20,778 bases of DNA from GCA-016700035 sp964646575 (GCA_964646575.1 CAZYFT010000010.1:1-20778); one strand, 5' to 3'. Positions 1-7,572 are shown, numbered from the stretch's first letter. Program-made: numbers and translations. Notes: a model not told the origin generated them from the letters alone.

Positions 1-2063
1 ACCTCAATTACGACTGGGAGAATGATTGGGTTCCGTTTGGTTACCTTAAATAGGTAGTTCGCAACATCATCACGCATTCGTGTCTTAATGATCAGGCTCG
101 AAGCCGGAGTTGAAATATCGCGCTTATCAAAGATGGTCTGCACAATCTGGCGACTCTTTTGAACAAGCTCAACATTATCCTTCATATATATGAATCCACG
201 AGAGATGATATCTGGGCTGGTCTTAAGCTTGCCGGTCTTTTTATCAACCGTAGCAATAATCATGAATACACCGTCGGCGCTCATTGCCAAGCGATCCTTC
301 AGAACAATTTCTTGCACATCGCCAATACCAGCGCCGTCAATAAGCACTACTCCAGCGGTTACTTTCGGACCTTCTTTAATACCCGACTCATCTGCGATTA
401 GCACCTGCCCATTCTCTACTACAAACAAGTTCTCGTCCGGAATACCTTCGGTTTTTGCAATCGCTGCGTTGTGGAACATGTGATGCATCTCGCCGTGGAT
501 TGGCAGATAGTATTTTGGTCGCACAAGCTGAATCATTTCCTTAATTTCATCTACCGTGGCGTGTCCGCCAGTGTGCATCTTGCCGAGGTTATCGAAAGCG
601 GCTGTAGCAGGCTGGTACACGTAGGCGCCCCAACGGAACAAGTTATCAACCATGCCCCAAACTGATTTTTCGTTACCTGGAATAATCGAGGCCGAAAGCA
701 CCACAACATCATTTGGCTTAAGCTTTACGTCGCGGTGTTCACCTGTACCCATGCGCTGCAAGGCTGAGAAATTCTCACCCTGCGATCCGGTTGAGAGCAC
801 TACAATTTGCCCATCGTCATACTTGCTAACCTCGTTAGCTTTAATAAGCAAACCAGCTGGCACTTTTACGTACCCTAGCTTTACTGCCAGCTCGAGGTTA
901 TTTTGCATACTACGACCAACTACAGCGAGTTTACGCTTCGACTTAGCAACTGCATTAATCACAATTTGCATACGAGTGATCTGACTACCAAAGGCGGCGA
1001 TCACTACGCGCTTGTTATAGTTACGAATGAAAATTTCATCAAGGGTCTCAACAATTTCCATTTCCGGTGTCGAGCGACCAGGAGTCTCGCAGCTCGTGGA
1101 GTCACACATCAACATGAGTACACCCTCGTCACCAAGTTCCTTCAGACGCTGCTTGTCAGCAGTTTTACCATCGAGTGGATTATCTTCAAAGCGCCAGTCT
1201 CCGGTGTTTACGATTGTTCCAACCGGCGTACGAATAGCCAAAGAACATGCATCTGGAATGGAGTGTGTGGTGCGCAAAAATTCGACATTAAACACACCAA
1301 GCTGAATGCGATCATGTCGATCCTGATCGATGATGTGCAGCTCCGGCTTAAATGGAAGCTTATATTCTTCTAGCTTGCGCTCGATAAATTTAATGGTAAA
1401 TTTAGCGGCATAAATTGGGGCTGGAATTTTTGGCAAAATAAATGGGATACCGCCAACATGATCTTCGTGAGCATGTGTAATGAGAATTCCACGAATCTTG
1501 TGCTTGCGCTCTTCAAGGTAGGTTACATCTGGCACCACCAGATCAATTCCTGGCTGGTCATCACCCGGAAAACTGAAGCCCATATCCATAATGATGATGT
1601 CGTCTTCATACTCGAGGGCCATAATGTTTCGACCAATTTCATTCAAGCCACCAAGTGGAATGATTTTGAGCTTGCCTGCATCGGCTTTGGAGACACCATT
1701 CACATCCATAGCTTTAATTTTTGGACGTAACCCCTGCCCACCAGCAGCATTAAAGCTACCGTGCACAAAAGTTTGCGGCCCCTTCGGCATACGCATACGC
1801 GGCGGACGACCAAGGCTCCCACGCTCACGGCGCTGGCCATTGCCATTATTGCGGCCGTTACCATTATTATTGTTGCCATTTCGGCGCTGATTGTTCTGTC
1901 CGCCTTGTCCGTTTTGGCTACGTCGCTGCTGTCTACCCTGGCTATTGCCCTGTGCAGGCTTTGGCCGCGGCGTGTTTTGACGAGCTCCTTGAGTTTGCGG
2001 TTTTAAGTTTTGAGATTTCAGATCGTCCGATGATAATGGACGACTCGTGAGTTCTTCTGACAT
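1..2063 (-). CDS. rnj: Ribonuclease J (3' end cut by window edge)
   Basis: Metallo-beta-lactamase/beta-CASP ribonuclease that degrades and matures RNA (endonuclease and 5'-3' exonuclease in studied members). The frame is open from an ATG at 2063 to the window edge, 687 codons. Residues 1-130 are a low-complexity basic tail rich in Asn, Gly, Gln and Arg. The catalytic core starts near residue 131 (IIPLGGLNEIG), with the zinc motif HAHEDH at 197-202, then GRSM, CTGSQGE-like STGSQGE and PIHGE motifs. The last visible residues (RNPIILPVVIEV) align with the extreme C-terminus I remember for Bacillus RNase J1, so the stop is probably within a few bases outside the window. An AGAAAGGAAA ribosome site precedes the ATG. 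It lies downstream of pnp and udg, a decay-related neighbourhood. The tail resembles extensions of actinobacterial RNase J and may bind RNA or partners (inference). Confidence 0.95.
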   Translation of the reverse strand, partial: MSEELTSRPLSSDDLKSQNLKPQTQGARQNTPRPKPAQGNSQGRQQRRSQNGQGGQNNQRRNGNNNNGNGRNNGNGQRRERGSLGRPPRMRMPKGPQTFVHGSFNAAGGQGLRPKIKAMDVNGVSKADAGKLKIIPLGGLNEIGRNIMALEYEDDIIIMDMGFSFPGDDQPGIDLVVPDVTYLEERKHKIRGILITHAHEDHVGGIPFILPKIPAPIYAAKFTIKFIERKLEEYKLPFKPELHIIDQDRHDRIQLGVFNVEFLRTTHSIPDACSLAIRTPVGTIVNTGDWRFEDNPLDGKTADKQRLKELGDEGVLMLMCDSTSCETPGRSTPEMEIVETLDEIFIRNYNKRVVIAAFGSQITRMQIVINAVAKSKRKLAVVGRSMQNNLELAVKLGYVKVPAGLLIKANEVSKYDDGQIVVLSTGSQGENFSALQRMGTGEHRDVKLKPNDVVVLSASIIPGNEKSVWGMVDNLFRWGAYVYQPATAAFDNLGKMHTGGHATVDEIKEMIQLVRPKYYLPIHGEMHHMFHNAAIAKTEGIPDENLFVVENGQVLIADESGIKEGPKVTAGVVLIDGAGIGDVQEIVLKDRLAMSADGVFMIIATVDKKTGKLKTSPDIISRGFIYMKDNVELVQKSRQIVQTIFDKRDISTPASSLIIKTRMRDDVANYLFKVTKRNPIILPVVIE

Positions 2064-2094
2064 GTGTGTTATTTTCCTTTCTTATAAACTGTTG

Positions 2095-2146
2095 GCATGT
2101 CTAAGCTCTTGTCCCGCCCAATGACAAAACCAGAGCTTAAACATGC
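2095..2146 (-). promoter_or_regulatory. Long stem-loop in the RNase J 5' leader
   Basis: Two 15-nt arms (2095-2109 and 2132-2146) are complementary at 14 positions; the remaining position is a U-G wobble in minus-strand RNA but a C-A clash in plus-strand RNA, so the fold favours the minus transcript. Inside it TTGTC and GACAA can pair again. It sits between the udg stop and the rnj start, about 30 nt upstream of the ATG. No U-run follows, so it is not a standard intrinsic terminator; a processing or regulatory hairpin is the better guess. Confidence 0.6.
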
Positions 2147-2149
2147 GAA

Positions 2150-2755
2150 TTATGGAATTTTTTTGAGAAGTTGCGGAATTTGGGCAAAATCTTCAAGCAA
2201 GGTTGTACGCATTGAGCTGTTATACAGCGCAGCGGCTGGATGATACAGCGGCAAAAACACCTGTTTTCGCGCTACTCCGGCATGAGTATATGTTCGATCT
2301 ATAGCTACCCCATGAGCTTGGCTGATCTTAAGCTCCGGAAAAAACACGTTCATGGCGTGTCTTCCTAAAAAGATCACGAGCTTTGGATCGATAACTCCTA
2401 TTTGCTCTAAAAGGTACGGTAGCGACGCTTGGATCTCATCCGGCTTGGGGTCTCGATTGTTGGGCGGTCGATACTTCAGGATGCTCGTGATGAATGCATC
2501 TTCTCGCTTCAGACCTACGCTTTCTAGCATTTCTACCAAAAATTTACCTGAAGCCCCAACAAACGGACGGCCTTCGCGATCCTCCTGTGCCCCGGGGGCT
2601 TCACCCACAAACATGATGTCTGCTTCTGGGTCACCCTCGCCGGGCACAGGGTTTATGCAATTTTTACATAGCTCGGTACATACTTCGCATGAGGCAATTC
2701 GCTGCGCAATTTGAGCAAGTTTTTTCTGCTTGTCTTCACGCACCGATTGGCTCAT
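2150..2755 (-). CDS. udg: Family 4 uracil-DNA glycosylase (altered Fe-S cysteines)
   Basis: Removes uracil from DNA as the first step of base-excision repair. The 201 residues are normal length for the thermophile-type family 4. Visible motifs are VPGEGDP (37-43), GEAPG plus the ED that follows (51-59), GRPFVGASG (62-70), KYRPPNNR (94-101) and YHPAAALY (171-178). Family 4 enzymes hold a 4Fe-4S cluster with an N-terminal C-x2-C and two later cysteines, one in K-C-R-P-P and one about 16 residues on. Here the first pair is present (C23, C26), but the later two are Y95 and S111, while extra cysteines C30 and C33 appear beside the first pair. The start is ATG at 2755, 7 nt after the pnp stop, with only a weak AAGAG upstream, so it is probably translated by coupling from pnp. 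Confidence 0.9.
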   Translation of the reverse strand: MSQSVREDKQKKLAQIAQRIASCEVCTELCKNCINPVPGEGDPEADIMFVGEAPGAQEDREGRPFVGASGKFLVEMLESVGLKREDAFITSILKYRPPNNRDPKPDEIQASLPYLLEQIGVIDPKLVIFLGRHAMNVFFPELKISQAHGVAIDRTYTHAGVARKQVFLPLYHPAAALYNSSMRTTLLEDFAQIPQLLKKIP

Positions 2756-2762
2756 ATTTTTA

Positions 2763-4901
2763 CTACTCTTGCTGAGCAGCTTTCTTACTCAAATTATACC
2801 GCCCACGGTCATCTTTTTCGACCAGCTTGACGCGAATCGAGTCACCTTCGCTAATTTCATCAGATACGTCCTCAACTCGATGGTCGGCCAGCTGCGAAAC
2901 GTGCACAAGACCTTCGCGACCTGGCATAAACTCAACAAAGGCTCCAAAGTCCATAATTTTCACTACTTTAGCGTCATAAATCTTACCAACCTCTGGTTCG
3001 GCAACAATTGATTCGATCCAATTTTTGGCGCGCTCGGCAGCCTTCACGTCGTCAGAGTAAATCATAATCAGACCATCATCTTCGATATCAATCTGCGCAC
3101 CAGTTTCGCCAGTAATCTTCTGGATAGTCTCGCCACCCTTACCGATTACCTCTTTAATTTTATCTGGGTTAATCACCACCTTAGTAATGCGTGGCGCGAA
3201 TTCAGAAAGTTCCGGACGAACTTCTGGCAAGATTTCGAGCATCTTGCCCATAATGTGAGCTCGACCCTCGCGAGCCTGCGCTAAAGCGGCGCGCATAATC
3301 TCGAGCGTAATGCCGGTAACTTTAATATCCATCTGGAGTGCTGTAATGCCCTCAGACGTACCAGCCACTTTAAAGTCCATATCGCCGGCAAAATCTTCCG
3401 CACCCTGAATATCAGACAAGATTACGTAACTATCTGGCTTACTTTTATCAATCATCAACCCCATAGCAATACCGGCAACGGGTCGCTTAAGCGGTACTCC
3501 TGCATCCATCAGTGAGAGCGTAGAACCACACACTGAAGCCATTGAGGTTGAGCCGTTAGAACTCAATATTTCCGAAACAACGCGAATTGCGTATGGAAAC
3601 TCTTCAACTGCTGGCAAAATTGGCTCAAGTGCCCTTTCAGCTAAAGCTCCATGGCCAATCTCGCGGCGGCCGGTTGAACGCAGTGGACGCGCTTCGCCAG
3701 TAGAATACGGCGGGAAATTATAATGATGCATATAGCGCTTCGTTGTGTCCTCTTCCATCGTGTCGATAAGCTGCGCATAGCTAATTGGTGCCAATGTTGC
3801 TACCGAGAGAGCCTGAGTAGTGCCACGAGTAAAAATCGCACTTCCGTGAGCTCGAGGTAAAACACTCGTATCTCCAGAAATCGGCCGTACTTCAGTGGTC
3901 TTTCGCTTATCCGGACGCTCAGCGTCCTCCAAAATAGCGCGGCGAATCTCGGCATCAATAACACTCGTAAAGGCGGTCTTTACTACACCCAACGGAAAAC
4001 GCTCTTTCTCGTCTTCCATCTCGGCTGGAAGTGGTCCAAATTCATCAATGACTAGCTTGCGCAGTTCGGCCAAAACATCTTCACGCTTCAGGCCATCAGA
4101 GTGTCGCACATCAGCGCCGAGCTTCCCTTCTAGGAAGTCACTAATCTTTTCGGCCAAATCTTCATCAGCACGAAACAGATCAAACTCCTGAGGTTTTACA
4201 CCAAGAGTTTGCGCCATCTCTTTTTGCAACTCAATGACCGGCTGCCAGGTTTTGAGTGCTAATTCAAAAGCATCTACCATGGTTTCCTCAGATATTTCTT
4301 GCGCACCGGCTTCAACCATCATAATGGCATCAGCAGTACCAGCAATTGTGAGATTAAGTTTAGAACCTTCCTGCTCGCTCACGGTCGGATAAGCAACTAG
4401 CTCGCCATCCTTCTCCCCTATGCGCATACCAGCTACCGGGCCCTGAAATGGCGCACCAGTTAGCATCAAAGCGCTTGAGGCAGCAATCATACCAAGTACG
4501 TCTGGCTCATGCTCGCCATCAACCGAAAGCGTAGTGACAACTACCTGCACATCATTACGATACCCCTTAGGGAACAATGGTCGGATTGGACGATCAATTA
4601 AACGAGCGGTGAGGATCGCCTTTTCAGACGGGCGGCCTTCACGCTTAATAAAGCGACTACCAGAAATTTTTCCAGCTGCATACATGCGCTCTTCATAATC
4701 AATTAGGAGCGGGAAAAAGTCCTGGTCGGGCTTTGGCTCACGCGCCACTACGGCGGTCGCGAGTACAACAGTGTCTCCGTAACGTACGGTTACCGCACCG
4801 TCAGCCAGAAAAGCTAACTTTCCTGTTTCGATTGTTAATTTCTTACCTGCAAACTCGGTTTCAAAAGTTTGCGTCTTTCCACCAAAAGGGTGAATAATCA
4901 T
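2763..4901 (-). CDS. pnp: Polyribonucleotide nucleotidyltransferase (PNPase)
   Basis: Phosphate-dependent 3'-5' exoribonuclease, also able to add tails; a trimer in studied bacteria. At 712 aa it has normal length and full architecture: first RNase PH domain, helical linker, second RNase PH domain with the active-site stretch SDIQGAEDFAGDMDFKVAGT, KH domain (about 570-637, GKGGETIQKI) and S1 domain (639-712, DFGAFVEF...GLVHVSQL). The start chosen is ATG 4901 (MIIHPFGG), because AAGGAAA lies just upstream and homologs begin near here; an in-frame extension to 4958 would add 19 atypical residues across the leader. It follows rpsO, as in many bacteria, and is followed 7 nt later by udg. No degraded motifs were seen, so it should be active. 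Confidence 0.97.
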   Translation of the reverse strand: MIIHPFGGKTQTFETEFAGKKLTIETGKLAFLADGAVTVRYGDTVVLATAVVAREPKPDQDFFPLLIDYEERMYAAGKISGSRFIKREGRPSEKAILTARLIDRPIRPLFPKGYRNDVQVVVTTLSVDGEHEPDVLGMIAASSALMLTGAPFQGPVAGMRIGEKDGELVAYPTVSEQEGSKLNLTIAGTADAIMMVEAGAQEISEETMVDAFELALKTWQPVIELQKEMAQTLGVKPQEFDLFRADEDLAEKISDFLEGKLGADVRHSDGLKREDVLAELRKLVIDEFGPLPAEMEDEKERFPLGVVKTAFTSVIDAEIRRAILEDAERPDKRKTTEVRPISGDTSVLPRAHGSAIFTRGTTQALSVATLAPISYAQLIDTMEEDTTKRYMHHYNFPPYSTGEARPLRSTGRREIGHGALAERALEPILPAVEEFPYAIRVVSEILSSNGSTSMASVCGSTLSLMDAGVPLKRPVAGIAMGLMIDKSKPDSYVILSDIQGAEDFAGDMDFKVAGTSEGITALQMDIKVTGITLEIMRAALAQAREGRAHIMGKMLEILPEVRPELSEFAPRITKVVINPDKIKEVIGKGGETIQKITGETGAQIDIEDDGLIMIYSDDVKAAERAKNWIESIVAEPEVGKIYDAKVVKIMDFGAFVEFMPGREGLVHVSQLADHRVEDVSDEISEGDSIRVKLVEKDDRGRYNLSKKAAQQE

Positions 4902-4923
4902 ACATTTCCTTCTTTCATGAAGA

Positions 4924-4992
4924 CTCTCACCAGACTTACGCCAGGTGCCAGAGAGCAAATTACCAGCTTGATAATTTCTTCTCTTTCACCTG
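4924..4992 (-). promoter_or_regulatory. pnp leader with nested hairpin and an overlapping alternative
   Basis: In minus-strand RNA, CAGGUG/CACCUG (4987-4992 with 4942-4947), AGAG/CUCU (4981-4984 with 4952-4955) and AAAUUA/UAAUUU (4972-4977 with 4957-4962) nest in register around a 9-nt loop. A second fold pairs part of the same 3' arm (4944-4955) with 4924-4931, next to the pnp ribosome site (about 4905-4912). The two folds compete for the same bases, the arrangement seen in autoregulated or attenuated leaders. PNPase of Escherichia coli is known to control its own leader; a similar role here is inference. Confidence 0.5.
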
Positions 4993-5037
4993 CATTGCTG
5001 CTGAGTAAACTTCTACTATTTTATATCTCAAATGTTC

Positions 5038-5052
5038 GTACCTCTATGGTAC
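5038..5052 (-). other. Small perfect hairpin in the rpsO-pnp spacer
   Basis: GTACC and GGTAC flank a 5-nt loop. There is no U-run on either side, so it is not a typical terminator. It may stabilise the rpsO 3' end or mark a processing site. The rest of the 203-nt spacer (4902-5104) holds an AT-rich TATAAAAT stretch at about 5018-5026 with no convincing -35. Confidence 0.3.
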
Positions 5053-5104
5053 TACACTTTACTTCAATGTACGTGCGCTCCCCGTAAAATGAGAACGCGA
5101 AAAA

Positions 5105-5383
5105 TTAGCGACGAAGCTTCAACTGCTTAACAATTGCTGCGTAACGTTCTTGACTGTTCTTTTGGAGATAGTCGAGCAAACGACGACGCTTAGACACCAT
5201 TGCAAGCAAGCCACGGCGACTATGATTGTCGTGCTTATGCAGCTTTAAGTGCTCTGTAAGTGAAGCTATCTTTTCAGTAAAAATAGCGATCTGCACCTCA
5301 GCCGAGCCAGTATCTTTGGCGTGCTGTCCGTGCTTCTTGATAATTTTCGTCTTTGTAGACTGAGTTTTTACTTCTGTTGCCAT
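5105..5383 (-). CDS. rpsO: 30S ribosomal protein S15
   Basis: Primary 16S rRNA binder that organises the central domain of the small subunit. The 92 aa length fits (about 89 usual). Residues HGQHAKDTGSAEVQIA match the family signature, followed by LKLHKHDNHSRRGLLAMVSKRRRLLDYL. The start is ATG 5383, 18 nt beyond the truB stop. No Shine-Dalgarno sequence stands in front of it; instead a TTGAAA-17-TATACT promoter puts the likely transcript start 5-6 nt before the ATG, suggesting leaderless translation. Gene order truB-rpsO-pnp is the common bacterial one. Confidence 0.97.
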   Translation of the reverse strand: MATEVKTQSTKTKIIKKHGQHAKDTGSAEVQIAIFTEKIASLTEHLKLHKHDNHSRRGLLAMVSKRRRLLDYLQKNSQERYAAIVKQLKLRR

Positions 5384-5395
5384 AATCAGGTTACA

Positions 5396-5424
5396 AGTAT
5401 ATCAGCTCTCCAAGAGTTTTTCAA
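5396..5424 (-). promoter_or_regulatory. rpsO promoter inside the truB 3' end
   Basis: Reading the minus strand, TTGAAA (5424-5419), a 17-nt spacer and TATACT (5401-5396) form a near-consensus sigma-70-type promoter, with TGA directly before the -10 giving an extended -10. The expected start is about 5389, 5-6 nt upstream of the rpsO ATG. Confidence 0.65.
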
Positions 5425-6067
5425 GTCTTACCGCATCAGCAAGCTGAAAATCGCCCACAGAAGTGCGTTTCAAGGCCGACAAATAGGCTCCTGTTCCCAA
5501 ACTTTCCCCTATAGAGCGCGCTAACGCACGAATATATGTACCACTCGATACTTTTACCGTAGCAGTCAACCTTGGATAAGTATACTCAACATCTTGCCAC
5601 CAATACACCGTCGCCGGACGAGCAGTCATCTTTGGCGCCTTACCCTTACGGGCCAAGCTATACGCACGCTTACCGTCTATCTTAATTGCACTATAAATCG
5701 GTGGCGTTTGCATAATCTCACCAGATAACAAACTAATTACTTTCTGAATCTCCTCAAGTGATGGCCGCCGGTCTGAAATGTGCTCTTTCTCACCTTCCCC
5801 ATCATCTGTAGTAGAAAACTCACCAAGCGTAAACTCCAACTCATACACTTTGTCGAGCTTGGTCAAACCCTGAGCTTGCCGAGTATATTCCTTACCAACC
5901 AAGAGAATCATCAGGCCTTCTGCGAGCGGGTCAAGCGTGCCGGTATGCCCTACTTTGCGAATACCCGTAAGTTTACGAAGCTGAGCTACACTCTTAAATG
6001 AGCTCTGATTTTTTGGCTTTTGAACAAGCCACATACCCTCCGGAGATTCCAGTGTTCCACGCTTCAT
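5402..6067 (-). CDS. truB: tRNA pseudouridine-55 synthase TruB, short form
   Basis: Isomerises uridine 55 in the T-loop of tRNAs. The family motif GHTGTLDPLAEG is at residues 40-51 with the catalytic aspartate at D46. PIYSAIKIDGKRAYSLARKG and the VSSGTYIRALARSIGE stretch also match. At 221 aa it is shorter than the usual roughly 300, ending right after the catalytic domain (GDFQLADAVRLEKLLES), so the C-terminal PUA-like domain is absent. The start at ATG 6067 is supported by GAGGGAGA at good spacing. It follows the DHH-like gene by 43 nt, and its tail holds the rpsO promoter. Confidence 0.95.
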   Translation of the reverse strand: MKRGTLESPEGMWLVQKPKNQSSFKSVAQLRKLTGIRKVGHTGTLDPLAEGLMILLVGKEYTRQAQGLTKLDKVYELEFTLGEFSTTDDGEGEKEHISDRRPSLEEIQKVISLLSGEIMQTPPIYSAIKIDGKRAYSLARKGKAPKMTARPATVYWWQDVEYTYPRLTATVKVSSGTYIRALARSIGESLGTGAYLSALKRTSVGDFQLADAVRLEKLLES

Positions 6068-6110
6068 ACTATCTCCCTCAATGAATACTTTTTGTATGCA
6101 ATATTATCAA

Positions 6111-7055
6111 TTACTGCTGTTGAGACTGAGCTGGTACTGGGTTAAATACCCCACCCGGCTGTAAAATATTCGTATTTTGAGCCTGCTCCTGTTTGAGCTG
6201 TTCTGCGGCGGCTTGCAAGTCGTTTTTTACTTGATCGGATAAAACCTCAGAGATTTTACGAGCTTTTTTTGCCGGCGCGGCAACTCCAGCTCCCGCGCTA
6301 AATAGCTCTCGTACCACTTCCTGCTGTCGAGCTCCTCCGCTCAAAAGCTGAGCTGCAACCGTCATCGTCTTAGAAGTAGTAGAGCTAGTGGTAAAACGAT
6401 TTGTAGCCGACATAATGCCTGCCAAGAGAGCCGTAGCAATATCGGCATCGATCATCCCCTGACCAAGAGACTCGATAGTACCAATCAAGAGCTCACTCAC
6501 CGAACTGGCGTTGGTCTCTACAAAGTTCACACTACCGTAGTTTTCATTAATACGGTGATAATCAATATTAATAAGATGCAAGCCGTCAAATAGCGTTGGG
6601 TTTGCTTCAAGCATACTGTCAATTTGTGCAAGCTTATGGACACCAACAACAACCACAAGGTCGAACTGGTATGATCCGTAATCAAATCGAGCATCTTCTG
6701 GCCGGAAATTACCTACTGCTGGAGTAATTGTAATATCCAGTCGACCATCGACAATATCATATTTAAGCTTATCTACTTCAACCTGAGCAAGGTCAAGGGA
6801 AACAACAAAATCACGCACACCATCAAGTGTTCGACTTATGTGGCGTGTATCGAGGATCTTTTCTGCAGCTACTGGAGCTGCATCAGTGATTACGGCGTGG
6901 CTCTTCTTGCCGAGTCGAGCCAGAATCTGCTGCAATGCATATACAGCGGCCACCTGATCTACATTTGGTTCGCGACCGGTCACGATTAAAACACTCTCGG
7001 CTTGACGCAAGAGTTCGACGGTCTGCTGTTTGGATGTAAGTTCTGCTGTTTGCAT
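6111..7055 (-). CDS. DHH-family phosphoesterase-like protein, active site degraded
   Basis: The fold resembles bacterial DHH proteins (nanoRNase/pAp phosphatase type, NrnA), which in this position next to truB and rpsO usually degrade short RNAs. The pattern is visible: VLIVTG (22-27), LHLINIDYHRINENYG (159-174) and ATALLAGIMSATNRF (207-221). The metal ligands are largely gone: the first motif reads REPNVDQ instead of H-x-P-D-x-D-A, the mid-strand VVVVGV lacks its aspartate, and DHH is DYH (165-167). The DHHA1 substrate domain is also missing; the C-terminus is a short Gln/Ala-rich tail. It is probably a non-catalytic relative, or uses another chemistry. The ATG at 7055 is chosen over an in-frame TTG at 7076 because that TTG lies inside the promoter; the mRNA would be almost leaderless. 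Confidence 0.8.
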   Translation of the reverse strand: MQTAELTSKQQTVELLRQAESVLIVTGREPNVDQVAAVYALQQILARLGKKSHAVITDAAPVAAEKILDTRHISRTLDGVRDFVVSLDLAQVEVDKLKYDIVDGRLDITITPAVGNFRPEDARFDYGSYQFDLVVVVGVHKLAQIDSMLEANPTLFDGLHLINIDYHRINENYGSVNFVETNASSVSELLIGTIESLGQGMIDADIATALLAGIMSATNRFTTSSTTSKTMTVAAQLLSGGARQQEVVRELFSAGAGVAAPAKKARKISEVLSDQVKNDLQAAAEQLKQEQAQNTNILQPGGVFNPVPAQSQQQ

Positions 7056-7066
7056 GGGAATATAAC

Positions 7067-7095
7067 AATATACCAAATTACCCCTTATCTGTCAA
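7067..7095 (-). promoter_or_regulatory. Consensus promoter of the DHH-truB unit
   Basis: On the minus strand, TTGACA (7095-7090), exactly 17 nt, then TATATT (7072-7067). This is the best promoter in the window. The expected start near 7060 is about 5 nt before the ATG at 7055. It is divergent from the rpsT promoter 39 nt away. Confidence 0.85.
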
Positions 7096-7133
7096 GAGCT
7101 TAAGCAGTTTTAACATTCTTTCAGGTGTAAATC

Positions 7134-7162
7134 TTTACAAACCAGAAGAAATCAGGTATTAT
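7134..7162 (+). promoter_or_regulatory. rpsT: rpsT promoter
   Basis: TTTACA (7134-7139), a 17-nt spacer, then TATTAT (7157-7162), each hexamer close to consensus. The expected start is near 7169, leaving a leader of about 70 nt before rpsT. Confidence 0.8.
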
Positions 7163-7173
7163 TGTGCGGTCTC

Positions 7174-7207
7174 TATGGGTGCTTATCTAAGTAGCAAAAG
7201 CTCCATA
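7174..7207 (+). promoter_or_regulatory. Stem-loop in the rpsT leader
   Basis: TATGG (7174-7178) pairs with CCATA (7203-7207) and, inside it, GCTT (7181-7184) with AAGC (7198-7201). It lies at the start of the predicted S20 mRNA. S20 of E. coli represses its own translation; whether this leader does the same is inference. Confidence 0.4.
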
Positions 7208-7239
7208 TAACTACATGACTTGTAAATAAGGAAACCATT

Positions 7240-7569
7240 ATGCCAATTATCAAATCAGCTATGAAGCGTGTCCGCCAGGAAGAAAAGCGCCGCGCTCGTA
7301 ATAATGCCACGAAGCGCCGCATTAAAGCCGCTACCAAGTCTACTCTGGCCCATGTAGCTACCGAGGATGTCAAAGCTGCTCAGACCGAACTAACTAAAGC
7401 TATCTCTCTTTTGGATAAGGCCGTTAAAAAGGGCACCCTCCACAAAAACACGGCTGCCCGACGCAAGAGTAAGCTCACCCGCTCCTACAACTCTGTAGCT
7501 AAAGAAGCCTACGGCACCACCGCTGCTACTAAGAAAACCGAAGCTAAGAAGCCAGCTGCAAAGAAGTAA
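7240..7569 (+). CDS. rpsT: 30S ribosomal protein S20
   Basis: Small-subunit protein that binds the 16S rRNA 5' domain early in assembly. The N-terminal IKSAMKRVRQEEKRRARNNATKRRIK and the later KAVKKGTLHKNTAARRKSKL are classical S20. At 109 aa it is longer than the usual 85-90; the extra part is a Lys/Ala tail (TKKTEAKKPAAKK) that may contact rRNA. ATG 7240 has AAGGAAA upstream. It is a monocistronic plus-strand gene with its own promoter and terminator, convergent with holA: the two stop codons are 3 nt apart. Confidence 0.96.
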   Translation: MPIIKSAMKRVRQEEKRRARNNATKRRIKAATKSTLAHVATEDVKAAQTELTKAISLLDKAVKKGTLHKNTAARRKSKLTRSYNSVAKEAYGTTAATKKTEAKKPAAKK

Positions 7570-7572
7570 AAC

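Noticed and set aside
1..2063. Numerous plus-strand frames of 60-160 codons antisense to RNase J, PNPase and others
   Set aside because: They shadow conserved minus-strand genes and their translations lack any recognisable protein features.
4902..4958. Upstream extension of pnp to 4958
   Set aside because: It would cross the leader and the alternative hairpin; homologs start near the MIIHPF position, where AAGGAAA is the ribosome site.
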